Origin: Atrichornis clamosus | Lineage: Eukaryota; Chordata; Aves; Passeriformes; Menuridae | DNA: 64,000 bases | NCBI GenBank assembly: GCA_013400975.1 | Contig: WBMZ01003493.1 | Span: 1-64,000 of the forward strand | Reading direction: 5' to 3' | Shown here: in pieces, positions 56,401-64,000 of the stretch | Numbering within the stretch: position 1 is the stretch's first letter | Layout of the letters: the number at the start of each line of letters is the position of its first letter | Notes under the pieces: model-generated | Seen by the model: only the letters and a program-made list of their open reading frames with translations | Told to the model about the DNA's origin: nothing | Database searches by the model: none | Program-made: the position numbers and the translations under genes

Positions 56401-57157
56401 TCTGTTCTTTCCTTTTCACTCTTCCAATTTTAAGTCTTGTCTTGTTTTAAACTGGGAGGAAACATTAATGGGAAGACCACACACAAACATTCCCCTCTGT
56501 GCTGTCACCACTACTCTTTTTAGTGAAAATTCTCATTTATATAATGCTTTTTAATCCTCTAACACTCTTAAAATGAGGTAGGTTGATTATGTCACCTAAC
56601 ACCCAAACATGCAGCTGGTTAATTGTTAAGTGAGGCTCTGCCACACTTCAGAGCAGGATGAAACTCATTTGATTAGTGGCAGTTTGGAATTAGTACAATC
56701 TTAATTCCTTAAACTGGAATTTGCCTGAATTATTCCAACTCTGAAGCGCCCTGTGAATTTTCATCATTTTTGTACTTCTGTTATTTATGAATCTTGGATA
56801 CCACTTGGAAGCCCAGCTGAATATCCCTAGAGATACCTCTTGTTCTGGGAATTTCTTGGTACTGTTTTGGGTCACTTCCAGCCAGGGAAGAGCCACCTAC
56901 TGAATTTGGTTATGGCTCCTGGAGTGCTTACTCGAGGTCAAGGTTTTAGAAGAAAAGATTTAAGATTTCTAGGGGAAGTGGATCAGGTTCTCAGTGCCCT
57001 GAAAATCTCCTGTCAGAGCTCACCCAACACTGCTCAGCTCATGGCTTTGCTATATGGACAGAGATTAGTAAGAAACTATTTACTTGATTGTTGGGTATTA
57101 ATCATATTACCACAGAATTGCCACTTAATTGAGACTGGCTTGAATTAAAACATAAGT

Positions 57158-57192
57158 TGTTGTAATTACTGAGGTGGTGTTGTAATTACTGA
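57158..57192. repeat. Short direct repeat, period 20, with TAATTA cores
   Basis: TGTTGTAATTACTGA at 57158-57172 and again at 57178-57192; each copy contains the homeodomain-type core TAATTA. Confidence 0.9.
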
Positions 57193-60100
57193 CAGGTTCA
57201 TATACCAACGCTTGCAGTAGGAACTTCAGATGTGGTTTTTAAACCCTGTCCCACTTGAATTTGTCAGCTGTGCCAAAAGCTATTGTCAATTACTCTGAGG
57301 TAGATCTGAAAAGATTGCTGCTGTCGTGGGCTCTGCTCATGATTTACACTGGCATGTCTGAAAGAGGAGCTTGTTCTATACCTTTTAGAAATTGAAAATG
57401 TTCTTCAAGGTGGATAATTACTCTGCTGGACACTTGAATACTGGTGGCTTTGGATTCATTGGGCTGTAACTAAACGAATTGTGATTCTAGATCAGTTGAA
57501 ACCTTTCTAGTTGATGCTGTTGAATTTCCCCCCAACCTCCTGTACAAGAGCTCCTGGCAGAGGAGCTTATCTCATGCTAATGTAAGTAGGTTCAAGAACC
57601 TAAACCTGCAGAAAAACTTTCACATGGGCAGCTGAACTCCTAGGATGTCTCACAGTGGGATTTGACAAATGCCAGTTCTGGCTGCAGGGAGGAGGTCAGG
57701 GATGTACAACACGGTGAGGAGGAAGGCAGGCCAGGAGCAGTGCTGAGAGGGGCTGGAAAAGGCACAGAGCTGTACTGAGTTAAAGAACAGTAGTGATTTT
57801 GCTCATGATCTTATTTCCAACCATGTGTGGGTTTTTTGTTTCTGGGTTTTTTTCATGCTGAAACATCAGTTCAGAGAGTTTTCTGAAAATCAGCGCTTTT
57901 GTTCTACACTCTCTAGCTCTCATTTTGTGAAGGAAAGCTTGAAAACATGTCTTAAACACGCAATGAGGTTCCATTGACTAAGACTTGAAGAGTTCAAGTG
58001 GAAAAGATGCCCTCTTTTCTTACCTGTCTGCTCATGTCATGCTTTCTAACCAAACCCCTAATATTTTTGGGGTCAGTTGTGATTGTTTTCAGCATCCTGG
58101 GCTGGCTAAGTGGAGTAAAGGAAGCCACCTTTGGGAAGCTCAGAGGTATCTGAGTGTCCCAAAAGCCTTGTCTGGGTGTCGGAGCTGCCCGTGCAGGGTG
58201 CAGTGTGTGAGACGCTGTCTGCACGCAACCCCAGTGGAGCTGCAGTGTAGGTCTGGCAATCAGCCCACGAGCCTTAATCCTGCAAATATACATCACACGC
58301 TTCATTTTATACTCGTGAGAAGCCCAGCCTAAATGAAATCCTATTAAATTGTGGGTCTAGAGCTAATTAAACATCTGCCTTTCAGTGATTTTTTTTTCTG
58401 TATTATTATTTCAGTGAGATTACATATAGTGTATAGGTAAGTACCTGTGTGTAGGATTGGTTCTATCCATTTTTTTAAAAGGTTATATATGAAACATTTG
58501 TTGTTTTCCTATAATAAATCCACATAATAAAGTGCTGATGAATGACACCATCTACTTTACCTAGTTCTACTTTTGTTTCAAAACTCTTCAAAGCAAAGTG
58601 TGAGGTACAATAGGGCAGCTGGCTATTATCCATAGGCTCTTCAGCTCCAAAGCCTTTAAGGTGAGATGTGAACAAGACTGTGCCTTAATTATTGGCAGCA
58701 ACTAGCTTTGCTTTTCAAAGTAATAAATGGAGGTCCTTCCAAAGTCTCTTCTTAAGTAGCTAAATGCATAATCCACCCGGGATATTGTTTTAAAATTCAT
58801 TTCATCTTCGGTAATTTGATCAGAGAAAGAGTTGTATTGGTCATTTCTCTTGTGTAAGAACTGTGTCGCACCTAGGGGCAAGGAACATTTATTTTCATGA
58901 TTAATACCTGTGAGTTTCATGGCCTGATGAGAAAGCCCTAGATGTATTTGAAATGAAATTGCCTTTTTTTTTTTTGACCCTTTGTCCAATTTATGTAAAC
59001 ACTGTCTACTGTCCTTCTCTTTGTGGGTCCAGAGATCCTGTATCACCCACGTGGCATTTGTTTGTATATGTAGTTGCAATACTAAGGTATGGGAGTTCCA
59101 AAACAAGTCATTTTCGGTGGACACCTGTATATATTTGTGTAACTTACTACATTTCTCAGAGATGAATAGCCCTGGAATTATGAAAGTGAATGTTAATGGA
59201 ATATTTTGCCCTACTTTCCCTGGCGCCCATCCAACCTGTCCAAGAAATCTAGTGCTAGGTTTTGTGTTGCTCTACTAAGTCTATCAGTCTCTTCACTGCA
59301 ACCTCAACAAATACGTTGAAATTCAGTCCAAAATATTTATGTACCTGAAAAAACCCAACTTGGAAACAGTGCAGGTAGGAATATACTATCTCATTAATAG
59401 CTTGGCTTGAAAGTATTTTGAAGGGAAACATCCCAGTCTTCCCTTTGCCCCAGTGTAAAGGCAGTACTGATGACCTCACTGCAGTGTCCTTTCTCGTTTG
59501 TTGGCTCTTACATATGACAGCTTGTCTGCATTAAATTGAAGATCCTTGGTGTGAAGGGTATGTCTTAATGCCCCAAATCCTTTATACCCTTATGGCTTTG
59601 AATGAATATTAAAACAGCCATACTTTATTTGCTGGTGTGTTTTTGTATTTGTTTTACTTTGGCTCTCCTGCTCCTTTAAAATCATTTACTGAAAATGCAT
59701 CTTGTTGGGTAAGACCCAAAGAAGTGTAGGGAATGCTTTGGAGTGGGCTGAGGGATCAGGACATGGAGCCCTCGTGATAGCAAGGAAAATACTGAAGGGT
59801 AGGCTCACCTGTTAGAGCTACTGCTATCATTAAATACTCATCCAAGGTGTCCAGAAGCCTAAGTGGGTAGGTGGAACTCCACTGTGTTAGGCAATTAAAA
59901 TGATTGATAACTTGATAAAAAGGCAGCATATAGTTGATATTTTGGCTGTTTGGTGTTGTATTGGCATGGTTTAAATGGTGCATTTGTGTTTCTGTCTTAA
60001 CCTCTGTGGTGGTGAATGTCAGCTTCAAAAATAAGAAGCAATTGTACCTGTTGAGTAGGGATGCCTGAGAAAGGCTTGGAATAGCTGGCTATGGCCCACC

Positions 60101-63100
60101 TCATTCAAGGCACCTGGACATTAGTGTGATAGTGTTCTTGCAACACTGGTAATGCCCAGCTGCTGAGCTGTTTTGTGCCAGAACGTGCAGGAACACAGCT
60201 CAGCAGAGAGCAAGAGCCAATTCAAAATCTCCTGGTCAGAACACTGGTGAGCAGCCTTGGATGGGACTGCATGGCATAGATCAGTAGAAGTTGAGCTAAC
60301 TTTGAGTGAGTCCTGTAGCCATCAGAAGGTGACCTGTGTTAGCTCCTCAGCTGACAGGCACTTGGTGAGGAGCAGCATGTGACAATGCAGCTGTACTTCC
60401 ACCTCAGAGAGAGGCATCTTTGTCTGGACTGAAGTTTGGCGAATGCCGTTAACTCCAAGATGCTGAGCCTGGTTAAACAAAGAAATGTTACATTAAAACA
60501 AAGTCAGCTAAACAGCTCCAGTGCAAGCACAGCTGACAAGACACAGCACATTTCTTGTGGCTGTCACCAGCAGAGCTGTCTTGGCATGGCTGTGCCACTA
60601 TAAAGGCAGTGCTGGTGGAGGCAGTGCCACTGGTTTTCATTTGAGATGCTGCTGGTAAAATTAATTTCAAGGATTAATCCTTCCCTGTGCAGAGGATGAA
60701 GCACTTTAAAGACTTTTGTTGTTTATACTTACTGTGTCCCAAAAGAAGAATAGAACAACAGAGAGAAGCAGAAGCTTTATTTTACCAGAGAAGAGGAAGT
60801 AATTCTAGGAGGGTCTCTGAGGACTTTTGCCATTAGGTCAAGACCCAAGATTGGAAGCTCATGGTGTAGGGTGGAGTTCCCCTCTTGTCTCAGCATATGA
60901 AACCTGCTTCTTGTGACCTGTCACGTAAGTGTGGTCTGTTAGTCACTCTTTCCCCGAGAAAAGTTTCTGCAAATAGAATAAGACTTCTTTCACGTCGGTG
61001 CAAAAAGTGTAAGTATTTAACAAACTTACATATACTTTTGTTAACAACTTGTATGGTAGCCTTACCCTCCAGCCCCTAAAATAAAGACTGATGTTTCCTT
61101 TAATTTACATGATGATTACTTTCCAGCAGGATAAATCAGCCCCTGCTGAGCTCCAGGCTGCTACAGCTAGTCTGGTACCTATGCCCTGAATTCAGTACTT
61201 TAAAGCTTACTTCAATATTTCTTTCACAAGTAGTACCTGTCTGAAGGCTCCTAGACATAACCACAGACACCTATAATGTCAGTAGAATCCCTGCCTTCTG
61301 GGCAAGTCTGAATCACTTCCTTTGTATTTATCAGAGATAAAAAGTAAACATGCTCAGAACTTATTGTATTTCTTTACTGGTTGTAACATCACGTGTGTGC
61401 ACATCTGAATGCACAACCCCATAAAGTGAGCTCAACTTCTAAAGCATCTCTTTGTTTGATTGGTGGATTAAATATTTCCTTATGAATTTGACATTGTCTT
61501 GACTTCATTCTTCAGGGGACTTTGAAAGAGTGTCCAGATACTATAAGCTTATTGGCTCATGGTGGTTCTACCATTAATTCATTAGTTATTTCTCACTAAT
61601 TTCCACATTCACGTGTGCATCTAATATGTATGGGGTGTGTGAACATATGTGCTATTTCAGTGAGAAAGATGCAAGATGTTATGTAAATAAGAATGTATCT
61701 GTTCAAAGCACTACTCAGGAGTGCATGATATGGCAATGGAAACAATGTCTTTATAAGTGGTGTCTGGTTTTAGTTCTAGCTGCTATCTTTTCAGACTAGT
61801 TAGGTTTTGGCTGTTGCATATTTTTGTTCCACTGTCTTTCATCCACTTCTTTCTACCACTAGTCTCTCACTGCTCTCAGTGCCTTCCCAGATGTTCCCCA
61901 ATCTGGAACTGCCTGTCATTCCTGTTCATAACTTACCAATTTGGTTTGACTTTTTGGGGTGTGTGGTGCATAGTGATGCTGTGGTGGAGCTGAATTCTCT
62001 TTTCTTGGTAACTGAAAATTTATTTTCTGAAGCTGCATGGTTTGGGACACTGTATATGCAGAGACATTTTTGTAGTGATTATTATTGTAGTGAAAGACTA
62101 CTTGTTGAGTTCTCAGCACTCAAAAGTCATTTACAACAATGAAGGCATTTGAATACAAGGCCAGTAGTTTCATTCCTGTTTTACTTCAGGGTCTCTTAGG
62201 AGTCTTATCCATGTTCAGATACTTTTTGTTGCTTTACTTGCACTTCCTCATGTGTCTGATCTTTACTCGTCATGATACTGATATCACTTGACATGCCTGG
62301 CCAGCATGTAGCATCTGTTATTTTCCACACTCAGGCCACTACCCTAGAATAGTAGAAAGAAGGATTCCTCCTTTTTAATGACCTGTGCCTCATGATTTGA
62401 TTGCTTTATGTATGACTTCATACCTGCTCAATTCACGTTCCAACTTGCTGTCTTTTTGAGTAGCCATCCTGAGAGAAAGATGGATGCAAACACTTATGCA
62501 ACTCAATTTGGGTGGATGCATTTTCTGACTTTTTCAGTACATTTTCAGTAATGTGTAGCTTGTTGGGGTTGAGCCCACATTCTGCTTCACTAAACATCCC
62601 TCTTCATGTGGCAGCATCCTGAGGTTGGTGTCCTTGTTCAGCAGTTCCCTGGGAAGGCTGTGCTGCATTGAATTGCCTGTATTGCAGTTTTGTCTCTTGT
62701 TCATACCAGTGGTTCATCTGCGTCTGAAGGGCTCAAAAGGTGGTGTCAACAAACCCTGATAACCTCCGAGCCCAGCTGCATTTTTAGCTGTGGTATCTTC
62801 TGAGTTGCTTTGCAGTTTCAGCTTGTAGCTCCTGCAATAAAAGCAAGGCTGAGCTGTGTGTAGTTCTGCAGCTTTTTCCAGTTTCAATGTGTGTAACTTT
62901 TCCATATTTGTGCTTTCTAGCAAACACCTGAAAATACAGCTGTGCTCTGCCACCTCTTCTCCATGCTGTCTCCTGTGCCCATACCCCAGGATAGTTTTGA
63001 TTCTGAGTCTCAGAAGTCCCGCTGGTTGCTTTTACTGATGACATTAATATTCCTCTGTGGCAGGCTGGTTCCCACATGGCATTCCTTGGCATCTGCTGGT

Positions 63101-64000
63101 GCTCACTGTGCTGAGGTAACTGTTGTTCTTCCACAATACCTTGTACCTGTGTCATTGGCAATGAGTATTGAGACTGCCCCAGCCAAGTCAGGTAGTATTT
63201 CTTAATAAATGGTTTTTCAAAGGCTTTGCACAACTTCTGTGTCTAATAGCAAAAGTGCTGTTACCTGGCTCTAGGAAGGAATCAGGTGGATACAATGGCC
63301 AGGAGGACCCAAAACAGTCACCAAGCTTTTCAGTAGCCTCATGCTGCTTATCTAGCTTGTGGGTTCTGTGGCTTTGGCAATGATGCTTTAAGCATTCAAT
63401 TTATTGCTCCCATTACTTTTTTCTTTCATGTAATGGGTGCTTGGTGAAGCAGGTGCTCTGTTGGCTAGGCTGTTCTGGATTACAGATGTAACATGCCTGG
63501 GAGACAACTACTTCAGAAACAGTTTGGTAACATCAGAGATGTCACTCCTTTTTGTACTTGGGGCTTTAAGTGTATGTGTATGGCTGGTAATGTCTTTGAA
63601 GATGCTTATGTTCCACTTATACTTGCAAAAACATGGCTGATTTGCTCCCTAAGCTTTCTAGGAGCCCAAATTTTGATTTATACAGGCCCTTGCTGTTGAT
63701 CTCACACAATGGGGAAGTGGGATGGACTTGAGAGGGGAGGCTGGGGTGGTTAAGGTGTTACCTGAGGTATGGGTGACTGAAGTTCATGTGTCTGCTCAAA
63801 CTGAGCAGATAAAGAATCTGAATTTCCTAAGGGAGTACTTGAACCAGTAGGTAGCTTATTACTGCAGGGAGTCTCTCTCACTACTTATCCTTGCTTGAGG
63901 GAATGGATCTAAATGCTGCATTGCTCTGATGCTGGCAGGAAACCCTTGCTAAATGCTACTGATTGACAGGCAAGATGCTGAAATGCCCCTAATACCTGTA

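Larger units (their letters stand above)
45997..64000. other. Intergenic stretch to the window end
   Basis: AT-rich unique DNA with a few short repeats and palindromes listed separately. The largest frames (140 codons at 58702-59124 and 149 at 62784-63233, both minus) match nothing I know and are flanked by non-coding sequence. No CR1 copy was recognised here. Confidence 0.6.

Noticed and set aside
58702..59124. 140-codon open frame on the minus strand
   Set aside because: No recognisable domain, and the sequence lies in AT-rich intergenic DNA; length is within chance for 64 kb in six frames.
62784..63233. 149-codon open frame on the minus strand
   Set aside because: No similarity to a known family; composition is low in structure-forming motifs and no splice or promoter context supports it.

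Overview
The window looks like avian nuclear DNA. It carries CR1 LINE fragments of the bird type (several ending in the typical ATTCTGTGATTC / TTCTATGA tail), is AT-rich apart from three CpG islands, and holds a compact multi-exon vertebrate gene with short introns. I see no bacterial operon, phage, plasmid or CRISPR feature. Most short open frames are chance frames in non-coding DNA.

One protein-coding gene can be read with confidence: PAPOLG (poly(A) polymerase gamma) on the minus strand. It runs from an ATG at 34497-34499, inside a CpG island, down to an in-frame stop at 17625-17627. I could place 22 coding exons with consistent splice phases, giving a predicted protein of about 745 residues (human PAPOLG is about 736). 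The catalytic core is intact: a GSYRLG helical-turn motif, the Asp pair D111/D113 and the third Asp D165, followed by the central domain, the RNA-binding domain and a basic nuclear-localisation segment. The Ser/Thr/Pro-rich C-terminal tail is much more diverged than the core, but its last exons still match the family (SMQIP, SSKELPDSSSPVP, IKLTLN). Two introns are unusual: intron 18 is only about 77 nt, and intron 19 appears to use a GC-AG donor.

Layout. 1-120: GC-rich edge of a CpG island. 336-710: CR1. About 0.7-13.9 kb: mostly non-coding, with CR1 and MIR-like SINE remnants and two minus-strand exon-like blocks (10053-10157, 8754-8797) that have good splice sites but no recognised product. 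13.98-14.36 kb: an orphan CpG island. 15.07-16.53 kb: probable PAPOLG 3' UTR, with a single AATAAA on the minus strand at 15093-15098. 17.6-34.5 kb: PAPOLG. 34.2-34.8 kb: its promoter CpG island. 34.8-64 kb: intergenic, with one CR1, small duplications and inverted repeats, and one exon-like 41-nt block on the plus strand (45956-45996).

Context. In other vertebrates the order is BCL11A - PAPOLG - REL, with PAPOLG and REL in the same direction. That would put REL just off the left end of the window (reading leftward) and BCL11A off the right end. No REL or BCL11A coding exon is visible. I did not find a convincing new biological system. The items most worth checking are the GC-AG intron, the altered C-terminus and unresolved last exon of PAPOLG, and the unassigned exon-like blocks.
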